DNA of 64,000 nt from Marinobacter sp. B9-2 (GTDB lineage Bacteria > Pseudomonadota > Gammaproteobacteria > Pseudomonadales > Oleiphilaceae). The position numbers and the translations under genes are program-made. The notes beneath the pieces were generated by a model. That model made no database searches and was not told the DNA's origin. It saw only the letters and a list, made by a program, of their open reading frames with translations. The stretch lies in NCBI GenBank assembly GCA_003030785.1, contig PYVH01000002.1, positions 1 through 64,000 on the forward strand, in the 5' to 3' direction. Every line of letters starts with the position of its first letter. Position 1 is the first letter of the stretch. Positions 1-7,473 of the stretch are shown here, piece after piece.

Positions 1-2
1 CC

Positions 3-1286
3 GTCAAGATTGCCCGTAAGCTTCAGGCAAAGGTCGGCGACTTACCGGCCTCAGACCGTTCCATTCGCCGTTATGTGCGAGTGCTCAAGGAGGAAGTGGC
101 CTCGGCCCAGATGCGCTATTACGAGCCCATTCTGGAGGATGTGCCCGGTGTTCAGTGTCAGGTGGACCCCGGTGAGTTGCGCGGCGTGCTGATCGGTGGC
201 GAAGAACGCACGCTGCATTTTGTGGTGTTCGTGCTGTCGTACTCGCGGTTGATGTACGTGGGCCTGGCCTTCCGCCCGCTGGATACCCAGACGTTTATCC
301 AGCTCCATGACGAAGCCCTGCGGTACTTCGGTGGCCTGCCGGATGAGTGCGTTTACGATCAGACCAAGCTGGTGGTGATCAACGAACAGTACCGCGAACT
401 GACGCTCAACCAACGGTTTCATGAGTATGCCACCACGGCTGGATTCCGGATCCATGCCTGCGAAGGCTATGACCCGGAGAGCAAGGGCAAGGTGGAAGCC
501 GGTGTTAAGTACGTCAAGCAGGATTGCCTCTACGGTGAAGTCTTCCGGGATCAGGAACACGTGCGTCAGCACGTGCAGGACTGGGTTGAGAGCGTGGCCA
601 ATGTCCGCATCCACGGCACCACCGGCGAACCACCGCGGGAACGCTTCGAACGGGATGAGCGAGAACATCTGGAGGCCTACCTGTCACCGGCTTGCGTACA
701 GCCTGTGGCCCGCGAGACACGGCAGGTGGACAAGACCGGCCTGATCGCCTGGAAGGCCAACAAGTACTCCGTGCCCATGGCCTGGCAGCAGGCCCGGGTG
801 GGCGTTCTGGAGTCCGGCAGTCAACTCCATATCAGCGACCTGAACACGGGCGAAGTCATTGCCAGTCATGCGCTGTGCGCCGACAAGGGCAAGGTGATCA
901 AGAACACCCATCACTACCGGGATCATGCCCAGCGCGTGAACAAGCTGGAAGCTGGCATCAACGCCCTGATCAGCGACGAGACCGGGCACCGGTTGTGTCA
1001 GCAGCTCAAGCGCTCCGAGCCCAAGATCTACAAGGATCAGTTGGTGGCTGCCCGTGACCTGCTCAAGCGCCATGCGCCGGTGGATCCAGAGTTGATCACA
1101 GCGCTGGCAGAACGCCCCGGCATGACGGCCACACGACTGCAAAACTACCTGGAAGCAGCCCAGGCGGCCGTTCTGCGGGAGCGACAGCCGGAATCGTTAC
1201 CGGAACCCAAGCAGGCATTGGATCTGAGCGCCTACCAGCGTCTTGGCCGCTCCAGTGGCCAGGGGGTGACCCATGAGCCAGCTTGA
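3..1286 (+). CDS. istA: IS21-family transposase IstA (partial, 5' end cut by window)
   Basis: DDE-type transposase that performs strand transfer for the IS21 element with IstB as helper. The reading frame is open from base 3 with no stop or obvious start, so the gene begins outside the window. Catalytic acidic residues are visible: Asp in QVDPGE (codon 165-167), Asp in YDQTK (357-359) and Glu in GKVEAGVKYVK (495-497). The N-terminal helix-turn-helix is only partly present. The 3' end overlaps istB by 14 nt, as expected for translational coupling. No internal stop or frameshift is seen, so the enzyme could be active if the missing part is intact. Confidence 0.9.
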   Translation, partial: VKIARKLQAKVGDLPASDRSIRRYVRVLKEEVASAQMRYYEPILEDVPGVQCQVDPGELRGVLIGGEERTLHFVVFVLSYSRLMYVGLAFRPLDTQTFIQLHDEALRYFGGLPDECVYDQTKLVVINEQYRELTLNQRFHEYATTAGFRIHACEGYDPESKGKVEAGVKYVKQDCLYGEVFRDQEHVRQHVQDWVESVANVRIHGTTGEPPRERFERDEREHLEAYLSPACVQPVARETRQVDKTGLIAWKANKYSVPMAWQQARVGVLESGSQLHISDLNTGEVIASHALCADKGKVIKNTHHYRDHAQRVNKLEAGINALISDETGHRLCQQLKRSEPKIYKDQLVAARDLLKRHAPVDPELITALAERPGMTATRLQNYLEAAQAAVLRERQPESLPEPKQALDLSAYQRLGRSSGQGVTHEPA

Positions 1287-2013
1287 ACAGACTGTAGCCC
1301 GTTACCGCAGCCTGCGCCTGAGCGCAGCCGCCGATGAACTAATCAACCTGCTGGCCGAGGCAGAAGCCAACGAGATGTCCTATCTCAGCTTCGCGGATCG
1401 GCTTGCCGAACACGAACTGGTTCAACGGCAGGACAAGCGCATCCACCGGAATCGGAAGATGGCCGCGTTCCCCGCCGAGAAGCGCCTTGAGGGCTTCGAC
1501 TACCGGCACCAGACCACCATTAATAAACGCCAGGTGAACGCCTTGCTGGACTTCCAGTTCCTCGACGAACGGAACAACCTGGTGTTCATTGGCCCGCCGG
1601 GTGTGGGCAAGACCCACCTGGCCATCGGTATTGGCCACAAGGCAGTGGAAGCTGGTTACCGGGTATTGTTCCGCAATGCCCTGGATCTGGTGGAAGAGCT
1701 GGAACTGGCCGAGATGAAGGGTGAGCTGAAAAAACGGGTCAGCGCCCTGGCCAAATACGACCTGCTGATCATTGATGAGCTGGGTTACCTGCCCATGACC
1801 CGGCAGGCCCGCTACAATCTGTTCCAGTTGATCAACAGCCTGTACGAATACCGGTCGATCATCTTGACCACCAACAAGGACTTCACCAGTTGGGGCGAGT
1901 TCTTCCACGACGACAACGTGGCGGTGCCGATCATTGACCGGGTCATCCACCATTCGCACATCTTTATGTTGGGAGGAGAAAGCTATCGACTGAAGCAAAA
2001 AGCCACAAGATAG
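1273..2013 (+). CDS. istB: IS21-family helper ATPase IstB
   Basis: AAA+ ATPase related to DnaC that remodels target DNA and activates IstA. The 246 residues match the family length. The Walker A motif GPPGVGKTH is near residue 107 and a Walker B segment LLIIDELGY is near 163; an N-terminal IstB-type helical region (residues 1-70) precedes them. The ATG at 1273 follows a GGGGGTG purine stretch within the end of istA, supporting this start. The stop at 2013 is followed within 10 nt by the element's tandem terminal repeats. The frame is intact. Confidence 0.95.
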   Translation: MSQLEQTVARYRSLRLSAAADELINLLAEAEANEMSYLSFADRLAEHELVQRQDKRIHRNRKMAAFPAEKRLEGFDYRHQTTINKRQVNALLDFQFLDERNNLVFIGPPGVGKTHLAIGIGHKAVEAGYRVLFRNALDLVEELELAEMKGELKKRVSALAKYDLLIIDELGYLPMTRQARYNLFQLINSLYEYRSIILTTNKDFTSWGEFFHDDNVAVPIIDRVIHHSHIFMLGGESYRLKQKATR

Positions 2014-2019
2014 ACTATG

Positions 2020-2067
2020 AAAGGTGGGTCAATTTTATTGGCCAAAGGTGGGTCAAAATAAATGGCC
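2020..2067. repeat. Tandem 24-bp IS21 terminal repeats
   Basis: Two adjacent 24-bp units share AAAGGTGGGTCAA and a TGGCC end, differing only in the A/T-rich middle. They sit between the istB stop and the presumed IS tip, where IS21 elements carry repeated transposase-binding sites. Confidence 0.75.
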
Positions 2068-2076
2068 ATTGACAAT

Positions 2077-2154
2077 GGCGTCCCAGTAGGGCTTCAGATC
2101 CCAGTATATCCGGGGGAATTCCGCCGCCAGAGAAGAATCGACGACAATTTCCAG
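2077..2154 (-). pseudogene. Remnant of a second MBL/beta-CASP gene
   Basis: An ungapped hand alignment pairs this stretch with 3556-3633 inside the intact MBL gene, 64 of 78 bases identical. On the minus strand it encodes a peptide beginning LEIVVDSSLAAEF and ending YWDLKPYWDA, clearly related to the beta-CASP segment LEIVVDSPLAAEF...LKPYWDA of the intact gene. The fragment starts right next to the IS21 tip and the rest of the gene is gone. It is either a remnant of a tandem paralogue or of a recombined copy. At about 82% identity it is not a recent duplicate. Confidence 0.75.
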
Positions 2155-2205
2155 AGATCCCTGGTGAAGGAGGGGTCTGCCCTCCCATGAAAAAACCCGG
2201 CCTGG

Positions 2206-2571
2206 TCATAACACCACCCGCTTTACCACAGCCTTTGGAAACGAAAAATTAACCAACAGACCAAGCTCTTTCCCTGTGGCTTTGAGGTAGTTGATTAACT
2301 GCGGCTCCGCCGATATCGGCATTTGCTTCTGGGCTTTAAGTTCGATGATGACGGCGTTCTCGACCAAAAGATCGACCCGGTGTTCGGCAATGGGCTCGCC
2401 TTTGTAGTGGATAACCACCGGCACTTCACACTGCACCGCCAACCCGGCAAACTGCAGCTCCTGAATCAACGCCTTCTGGTAGACCGACTCCAGAAAACCT
2501 GCTCCCAGATGCCGGTATACCTCATACACACAGCCGGTAATACGGTAGCAAAGCTCTTTTTCCTTGAGCAT
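2206..2571 (-). CDS. GxxExxY-family protein
   Basis: This 121-residue protein belongs to the small GxxExxY family, named for a motif seen here as GAGFLESVY near residue 23. Members have a PD-(D/E)XK nuclease-like core; here VDLLVENAVIIELKAQK (residues 66-82) fits the D...ExK pattern. The biological role is unknown. The gene stands alone, with a perfect 32-bp inverted repeat beginning just upstream of its start. Family members are often found with such CACGAAAG-type repeats, which suggests a mobile or self-spreading unit, though that is inference. The ATG at 2571 gives the normal N-terminus (MLKEKELCYRITG). Confidence 0.85.
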   Translation of the reverse strand: MLKEKELCYRITGCVYEVYRHLGAGFLESVYQKALIQELQFAGLAVQCEVPVVIHYKGEPIAEHRVDLLVENAVIIELKAQKQMPISAEPQLINYLKATGKELGLLVNFSFPKAVVKRVVL

Positions 2572-2595
2572 CTTATATCCTTATTTTTAAGAACA

Positions 2596-2703
2596 TTTTT
2601 GCCACTAAATCCACGAAAGAACACGAAAGGGAAAGACAAGGAAGCCCTGACTTTTAATCAGTCAGTCTTTGTTCGTGTTCTTTCGTGGATTTAGTGGCAA
2701 AAA
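2596..2703. repeat. Inverted repeat, 32-bp perfect arms, beside the GxxExxY gene
   Basis: The left arm is 2596-2627 and the right arm 2672-2703; they are exact reverse complements. The core reads CCACGAAAGAACACGAA. The 44-nt loop has a further short pairing, AAAGAC (2632-2637) with GTCTTT (2665-2670). It lies between the GxxExxY start (2571) and the DUF2442 stop (2721). There is no U-run, so a simple terminator is unlikely. Confidence 0.9.
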
Positions 2704-2720
2704 TCTTTATCTTTTCCATG

Positions 2721-2972
2721 TCAGGCCGCGTGATCACGTTTTGGGTGGGTTTGGTCGCCTTGGCCAGCCAGCAACCCCTGGATACTGATATCCTCATCCA
2801 ACGAATCCCAGTGAATACCATGAACACTCAGTTCAAAGTCATCTCTGGCTTTTTGTTCCGCGTGCAGCAGACGTGGGAACCAGGCCAACGGAGCACCAAT
2901 TGTGCGGCCGTCCGAAAGATTGACCCAAAGATTGTCTTCATCAAACCAGACTTCTTCAGGCGAAGTAGTCAT
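2721..2972 (-). CDS. DUF2442 domain protein
   Basis: This 84-residue protein contains the DUF2442 signature: WFDEDNLWVNLSDGRT, PLAWFPRLLHA and GIHWDSLDEDISIQGLL. Function is not established; the family is commonly encoded next to a DUF4160 gene and the pair has been suspected to act as toxin-antitoxin-like modules (established association, function inferred). I start it at ATG 2972, which has GAGGA eight bases upstream; an in-frame ATG at 2981 is possible. The start lies inside the last codons of a DUF4160 remnant, in the overlap expected for the pair. With DUF4160 truncated the pair is probably non-functional. Confidence 0.8.
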   Translation of the reverse strand: MTTSPEEVWFDEDNLWVNLSDGRTIGAPLAWFPRLLHAEQKARDDFELSVHGIHWDSLDEDISIQGLLAGQGDQTHPKRDHAA

Positions 2973-3051
2973 GCCAAGCATCCTCAAACCGTTGTCGGTT
3001 CTGTTCTGTTACTTCCAACAATACCCGAATCGTGCGCGCATCAAAACCTCG
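2956..3051 (-). pseudogene. C-terminal remnant of a DUF4160 gene
   Basis: Immediately after the stop codon of the MBL gene (3052-3054), the minus strand reads RGFDARTIRVLLEV, then TEQNRQRFEDAWHDYFA and a stop. This resembles the C-terminal third of DUF4160 proteins (GFS...LVEE...LLEAWHEFFG). No start codon or N-terminal domain remains. The overlap of its end with the DUF2442 start is the standard DUF4160-DUF2442 arrangement. The join between the MBL stop and this fragment marks an old recombination junction. Confidence 0.65.
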
Positions 3052-4473
3052 TTACGCCGGGATCAGCACTTGGGAGCCAGGCAACACCCGTTGAAGCCTT
3101 ACCTGAAATGCCGCCTTCGCATCCTCATCCCCATGCACCACCCGAATTTCCGTAGGTGCTCCAGGAATACCTTCAACAAACCGAAGCAAATCACTCTGCC
3201 CAGCATGGGCCGAATAGCCGCCAACCAGATGAATCCGGGCCCGGATATCATAGCGGTCACCATCCAGCTCCACCCAGCCACCACGGGGACCATAATTCAG
3301 AATATCCCGACCTGGCGTGCCCGCGGCCTGGTAGCCCACAAACAGCACATCGTTCCGCTTATCCCCCAGCATCGCTTTCAGGTAATTCACCACACGGCCA
3401 CCAGCGCACATGCCGGAACCGGCCAGAACCACACAGGGGCGATGGGAGCGGGCCAGGTAATCCACCGCATTGATGTGGTCTTCGTGGGAGTTGATCACCG
3501 TGAGTTGCTCAAAAGAGAGCGGATGCCGGCCCTGGTGCACCAAATCTGTGGCTTCGGCATCCCAGTAGGGCTTGAGGTCCCGGTAGATTCGGGTGAATTC
3601 TGCTGCCAGCGGCGAATCAACCACAATTTCCAGGTTGTTCCAGAGCTCACCCCCAAACTCATAAATCAAACTCTCAATTTCATAAAGCAATTCCTGCGTA
3701 CGCCCAATACTGAACGCCGGCACCAACACCGTCCCGCCATCTTCAAGAGCGTGCTCCAACACCGCCTTCAACCGGTAACGCCGCGTTTCCCGATCCTCAT
3801 GGTCCTTATCCCCATACGTACTCTCAATCACCAACCGATCCGTCCGCTCCGGGGACTGGGGCGCCGGAAGCAACGGAGCATGGGGTGCCCCGAGGTCGCC
3901 ACTGAACACAATCCGCTCTTCAACATCCCACACACGCGCATCGCATTCCACATAGGCCGAGCCCAGAATATGCCCTGCTCTCTGCAGCCGAACCGACAGC
4001 GAGCAATCATCCTCAGCAAAAACTGAATGCCACTGGCCATAAGGCACCGGCACCAAGCGTGAACGAATCAGCCCCAGAACTCGCTCAATAAGGTGCCTAT
4101 CCCGGGTAAAGCCAATTTTCAGGGCATCTTCCAGAATCTCCGGCAGCATGATGGCCGATGGCTCTGAACAGATAATGGGGCCCTCAAAACCCGCTGCGAG
4201 CAAATAGGGAATTCGCCCTACATGGTCAATATGCACATGAGTGACTACCAGGGCCCGGATATGTTCGATGGGGAAATCAATGGAGAGATCGGAGGCGGAA
4301 GCGCTGCGGCCTTCATCCTGGCCCTGGAACAGGCCGCAGTCGATGAGGATGCCGGCGGAGTTAGATCCAGTGAACTTGGGGTCTGACCCCTTTTTAATTC
4401 TCGGAGTCAGAGTCAACTCATGGCAAAAGCCGGTTACGCCAGAAGTGGCACCGTGGTGCAAAATATCAATCAT
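3052..4473 (-). CDS. MBL-fold/beta-CASP nuclease-like protein
   Basis: Metallo-beta-lactamase fold protein of the beta-CASP/RMMBL group, whose members are zinc-dependent RNA exo/endonucleases. The metal-binding motif THVHIDH lies near residue 80, beta-CASP motifs include VPAFSIGRTQELLYEI, and the C-terminal RMMBL motif is GGYSAHAGQSDLL. I choose ATG 4473 (MIDILHHGATSGVTG), which gives the family N-terminus; 14 more residues upstream are not family-like. About 20 residues between CHEL and AGILIDCGLFQG are extra and come from a palindromic insert containing GGGGTCAGACCCC in frame. Substrate unknown. A related but distinct copy sits at 34058-35422, and a third fragment at 2077-2154. Confidence 0.85.
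   Translation of the reverse strand: MIDILHHGATSGVTGFCHELTLTPRIKKGSDPKFTGSNSAGILIDCGLFQGQDEGRSASASDLSIDFPIEHIRALVVTHVHIDHVGRIPYLLAAGFEGPIICSEPSAIMLPEILEDALKIGFTRDRHLIERVLGLIRSRLVPVPYGQWHSVFAEDDCSLSVRLQRAGHILGSAYVECDARVWDVEERIVFSGDLGAPHAPLLPAPQSPERTDRLVIESTYGDKDHEDRETRRYRLKAVLEHALEDGGTVLVPAFSIGRTQELLYEIESLIYEFGGELWNNLEIVVDSPLAAEFTRIYRDLKPYWDAEATDLVHQGRHPLSFEQLTVINSHEDHINAVDYLARSHRPCVVLAGSGMCAGGRVVNYLKAMLGDKRNDVLFVGYQAAGTPGRDILNYGPRGGWVELDGDRYDIRARIHLVGGYSAHAGQSDLLRFVEGIPGAPTEIRVVHGDEDAKAAFQVRLQRVLPGSQVLIPA
4364..4421. repeat. REP-like palindromic insert inside the MBL coding region
   Basis: This stretch contains the 13-bp near-palindrome GGGGTCTGACCCC (4378-4390) and GGAGTCAGAGTCA (4403-4415). 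Related GGGGTCAGACCCC copies occur at 30135-30162, and a variant at 40084-40113. It adds roughly 20 residues (including RIKKGSDPKF) to the protein at a point where homologues normally run directly into the ILIDCG strand. The length keeps the frame. Bounds are approximate. Confidence 0.6.
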
Positions 4474-4595
4474 GGTCAACTTTCCCTGTTGAAAAACGAA
4501 AACGGGGGCAATCAAGCCCCCATCACAGCATTACAAGCACCGATTATATCCTAAGCTAACGGCAACCGTCGGACCTTCTCCACATGTGTGAGGAG

Positions 4596-4741
4596 AATAA
4601 AGTTGGTAACAGATCAGACCTATAGACAGCATGAAATAGCCTTGTGAACAAGAGCCTGAAAAATAGAGTTGGTAACTTTTGGCACAAACCGCTATTGGAC
4701 TACCGAAGACTCTTCCAGTTCTTACTAATAAAGTTGGTAAC
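4596..4741. repeat. Three copies of a 15-bp repeat, left flank of the relBE pair
   Basis: AATAAAGTTGGTAAC occurs at 4596-4610 and 4727-4741, and AATAGAGTTGGTAAC at 4662-4676. The starts are 66 and 65 nt apart, but the spacers are not similar to each other. Inverted copies lie beyond the other end of the toxin-antitoxin pair at 5377-5411. The 274-nt non-coding stretch 4474-4747 holds nothing else I recognise. Confidence 0.85.
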
Positions 4742-4747
4742 TTATGC

Positions 4748-5038
4748 TCACGTTCGATCTTTCGCCTTGCTGTACACATCGCCGCGTTCCCGCCGCCCCA
4801 CGGCTACGACGGTCACTAAAATATCACCGTCCTCAACCTGGTAGACTAAACGATATCCAACACTCTTTAATTTGATTTTGTAGCAACCTTGTAGCCCCGA
4901 CAGGGCGTCAGCTGGAACGTGAGGTTCTTCGAGGCGTTTCGCTAACTTCTTCTTAAACTGATCTCGAATTGCCGGAGCGAGCTTCTTCCATTCCTTGAGA
5001 GCTGATGGTTTGAATGCAAGCGAATACTTAAAGCTCAT
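4748..5038 (-). CDS. relE: RelE-type toxin
   Basis: This 96-residue protein matches the RelE family of ribosome-dependent mRNA interferases along its length. Characteristic segments are KEWKKLAPAIRDQFKKKLAKR (residues 15-35), LSGLQGCYKIKLKSVGYRLVYQV (46-68) and VVAVGRRERGDVY (77-89). The conserved basic residues and C-terminal Tyr used in mRNA cleavage are present, so it appears intact. It overlaps the upstream antitoxin by 11 nt, typical of one operon with the antitoxin first. The cassette sits between inverted copies of a 15-bp repeat, suggesting acquisition as a unit. Confidence 0.93.
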   Translation of the reverse strand: MSFKYSLAFKPSALKEWKKLAPAIRDQFKKKLAKRLEEPHVPADALSGLQGCYKIKLKSVGYRLVYQVEDGDILVTVVAVGRRERGDVYSKAKDRT

Positions 5039-5276
5039 TCAGATCGACTCGAATACTTGGCTCTACAAGTCTCTCTTTCACGATTGCCACCATCTCTTGG
5101 TCGTCTAGTCGGTCAAGCATGGCTTCGTAGATTTCAGCCGGAACGCAGTAGAACGCCGGTTTGTTGCGGTTTAGAACAACGATCGGAAACCCCTCTCCTG
5201 AATCCACGGCCGCCATCGGATTTTTTTTGAGTTCTGAAATGCTCGCGGTCACTTCAGAATAAATTTGATTGGTCAC
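5028..5276 (-). CDS. relB: RelB/Phd-type antitoxin
   Basis: Antitoxin of the Phd/YefM-like fold paired with RelE. The N-terminal DNA-binding part contains TASISELKKNP and FPIVVLNRNKPAFYCVPAEIYEAML; the acidic C-terminus (PSIRVDLNEL) would bind the toxin. I choose GTG 5276, giving 82 residues, because GGAGG stands five bases upstream; a TTG at 5288 is in frame but overlaps that ribosome site. A perfect 16-bp palindrome just upstream (5290-5305) is a natural autorepression operator. Confidence 0.9.
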   Translation of the reverse strand: MTNQIYSEVTASISELKKNPMAAVDSGEGFPIVVLNRNKPAFYCVPAEIYEAMLDRLDDQEMVAIVKERLVEPSIRVDLNEL

Positions 5277-5289
5277 AACGCCCTCCAAA

Positions 5290-5305
5290 GACCTGTTAAC
5301 AGGTC
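5290..5305. promoter_or_regulatory. Likely relBE operator palindrome
   Basis: GACCTGTTAACAGGTC is a perfect 16-bp inverted repeat located 14 bases before the antitoxin start. RelBE-type modules autoregulate through palindromes in this position. A partial second copy (AGACCTTTTAATAGATC, 5342-5358) lies farther upstream. Confidence 0.6.
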
Positions 5306-5376
5306 ATACTTTAAGGGTGATCGGGCTCATGCGCAAGGCAAAGACCTTTTAATAGATCGCATAAAGCAATTTTTCG

Positions 5377-5411
5377 GTTACCAACTCTATTATCTTGTTA
5401 CCAACTTTATT
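5377..5411. repeat. Two inverted copies of the 15-bp repeat, right flank of relBE
   Basis: GTTACCAACTCTATT (5377-5391) and GTTACCAACTTTATT (5397-5411) are the reverse complements of the two sequence variants on the left flank at 4596-4741. Their inverted orientation makes the toxin-antitoxin pair look like a bracketed cassette. Confidence 0.85.
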
Positions 5412-5446
5412 CTGATCCCACACCACATTCCTGATTTCAGCCCCAG

Positions 5447-6550
5447 TCACTCAACGGTCACACTTTTAGCCAAATTTCGAGGCTTATCGACGTCGGTGCC
5501 TTTAACAAGGGCCACATGATAGGCCAACAGCTGGAGTGCAACCACATGTAGCACTGGCGACAAAACCCCATAATGCTCGGGCATTTTCAGAACCTGAATC
5601 CCAGGCACCGAAGTTACCTTACTATCGCCATCGGCAAACACGTATAGTTCACCACCCCTGGCCCGAACTTCTTCCATGTTCGCCTTCAGCTTTTCCAACA
5701 GCTCATCGTTGGGCGCCACAACCACCACGGGCATTTCGACATCCACTAGGGCCAGGGGGCCGTGTTTCAATTCGCCCGCGGGGTAGGCTTCTGCATGAAT
5801 ATAGGAAATTTCTTTGAGTTTTAAGGCGCCTTCGAGCGCAATCGGATAATGTCGGCCACGGCCCAGAAACAGTGCGTGATGTTTGTTACCAAACTGCTGC
5901 GCCAGCTCCCTGATGGCCGGTTCGAGCGCAAGGACCTTTTCCACAGCCACCGGTAGATGGCGCGTTTCATCAAGGAAGGCGACCTCATCTTCACCGGATA
6001 ACACGCCGCGCCCCTTGGCTAAAACCAAAGCAAGCAGGAAAAGCGTCGATAACTGCGTGGTAAACGCCTTCGTAGACGCCACGCCTATTTCAGGACCGGC
6101 CCGCGTAATAAACCGCAGAGCCGCCTCACGAACAATGGAGGACTCGGGCACATTACAGATAGCCAGCGTGTATCTATGCCCCGACGACTTGGCATACTGC
6201 AGGGCCGCAATTGTGTCCGCAGTCTCTCCCGACTGGGATATTGCTACAACCAACTGGGATTCCCTGGCCACAGATTTCCGGTACCGGTATTCACTGGCAA
6301 TCTCCACATTACAGGGCACGCCGGCAATCGCCTCTATCCAGTACCTCGCCACCATTCCCGCATAACTGGATGTGCCACAGGCGAGAATCAGCACCGAGTC
6401 AACTTGCTCAAAAACTCCGGCGGCATCGGCGCCAAACAAGCCAGCCTGAATCGTTCCAGCACCGCCAAGCATTTCAAGGGTATTGCCGAGCGCTTGAGGC
6501 TGCTCAAAAATTTCTTTTTGCATGTAATGCTTGTACTCGCCCCACTTCAT
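5447..6550 (-). pseudogene. glmS: glmS, 3' part: isomerase (SIS) domains of glucosamine-6-phosphate synthase
   Basis: These 367 residues are the two SIS domains and C-terminal tail of GlmS, which makes glucosamine-6-phosphate, precursor of UDP-GlcNAc. Visible motifs: [44 protein letters not shown] and the C-terminal [12 protein letters not shown]. The piece starts at [16 protein letters not shown], normally preceded by the glutaminase domain without a break. Here a TAG stop and a frame change separate the halves. An ATG at 6550 exists but has no convincing ribosome site. Either this copy is dead and another glmS serves the cell, or the halves are made as two polypeptides split at the natural linker. 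The first seems more likely. Confidence 0.8.
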
Positions 6551-6581
6551 TTACAGAGTCTAACATCGGGTGGGGTTCCAA

Positions 6582-7319
6582 CTACCTTGACAGAGGGGGT
6601 GAGGTAGTAACAGGGCGGGTTACCGACTGGCCCTCTGCATCCCGAATCGTCACCTCACCCACGCTAAGCCGGGCGATATCCCCGTTCTCCAGATACATCA
6701 CCTGGCGGGTTTCCGAAATAAGCGCGGAGGCATCGGAGGCTGCATAAAAACCCGCATCACCCTGCCCCAGCATCAAGGGTGAACCTTCCCGAGCTACAAC
6801 CAGCGTTTCTGGCTCAGCTGCATGAACCACTGCCAGGGCGTATGCACCTTTCAAGTGGGGCACCGCTGCTCGAACAGCTTCGAAGAGCGAGGGGGACGCT
6901 TGCCCCACCTTCCCTGCCAGACAGGCCTCAACAAGATGAGCGACAGTCTCCGTATCGGTATCTGACGTAAATTCATACCCCAAACCCGACAGTATTGTGC
7001 GCAGTTCAGCATGGTTCTCGATAATGCCATTGTGAACAACCGCCAGCTCGCCAGACACATGTGGATGTGCGTTCCGTTCCGCCGGAACCCCATGGGTTGC
7101 CCACCGAGTATGGGCAATGCCGATATTCCCGTGCAGCCTCTTTTGATCAACTAAGACACCAAGTTCAGAAACACGCCCTATCGAACGGGAACGCCTGAGG
7201 CCACCGTTGAGTAGTGCCAAACCAGCAGAATCGTACCCTCGGTACTCTAATGTTTGAAGACCGGTTAGCAGAAAAGGAGTTACATCTTGGGTGCATACCG
7301 CACCGACAATACCGCACAT
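6582..7319 (-). pseudogene. glmS: glmS, 5' part: glutaminase domain of glucosamine-6-phosphate synthase
   Basis: These 245 residues are a complete class II glutamine amidotransferase domain. Cys2 follows the initiator (MCGIVGAV), and RWATHG, HNGIIENH, TDTETVAHL and the ALAV strand are present. The frame ends with VTRPVTTSPPLSR and TAG, in the hinge leading to the SIS domains. Just downstream, LDSVNE in this frame fits the expected linker, then a one-base shift restores WGEYKHYM. So at least a stop and a frameshift, possibly with a short insertion, interrupt the gene at 6550-6595. It lies at the downstream edge of the polysaccharide locus, in the same direction. Confidence 0.8.
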
Positions 7320-7412
7320 GATTTAATACACTCCGGGAATATACTTCCAGATGGATTTCAAGTTGAAGAATCAGACCAAAAGAGAGCCATATTCTTTGGC
7401 CTACAAACATCT

Positions 7413-7447
7413 AAAATTAAAAAGGCCAAGGTTTTACCCCGGCCTTT
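7413..7447 (-). terminator. Rho-independent terminator after wecA
   Basis: Read on the minus strand, AAAGGCC (7447-7441) pairs with GGCCTTT (7427-7421) across a 13-nt loop and is followed by TTAATTTTAG. It lies 27 nt past the wecA stop and would end the polysaccharide transcript before glmS. Confidence 0.75.
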
Positions 7448-7473
7448 CTTGAACATTAGTCAAAACCTTTCTT

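Larger units (their letters stand above)
1..2074 (+). mobile_element. IS21-family insertion sequence, right-hand part (left end outside window)
   Basis: The element holds istA and istB in the usual overlapping arrangement. Its right end carries two tandem 24-bp units (2020-2043 and 2044-2067), both beginning AAAGGTGGGTCAA and ending TGGCC, followed by ATTGACA. Multiple terminal transposase-binding repeats and a CA-3' end are typical of IS21. The tip at 2074 is my estimate. Immediately beyond it lies a fragment of an MBL-fold gene, so the element probably inserted into, or deleted, a second copy of that gene. The left terminus and target duplication cannot be seen. Confidence 0.85.

Noticed and set aside
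2902-4026. Long open frame on the plus strand across the MBL gene
   Set aside because: It is antisense to a clear MBL/beta-CASP gene, has no family-like sequence and no ribosome site.
4531-4779. Possible small minus-strand gene in the repeat array before relE
   Set aside because: The frame runs through the 15-bp repeats and into relE; no ribosome site or recognisable sequence.
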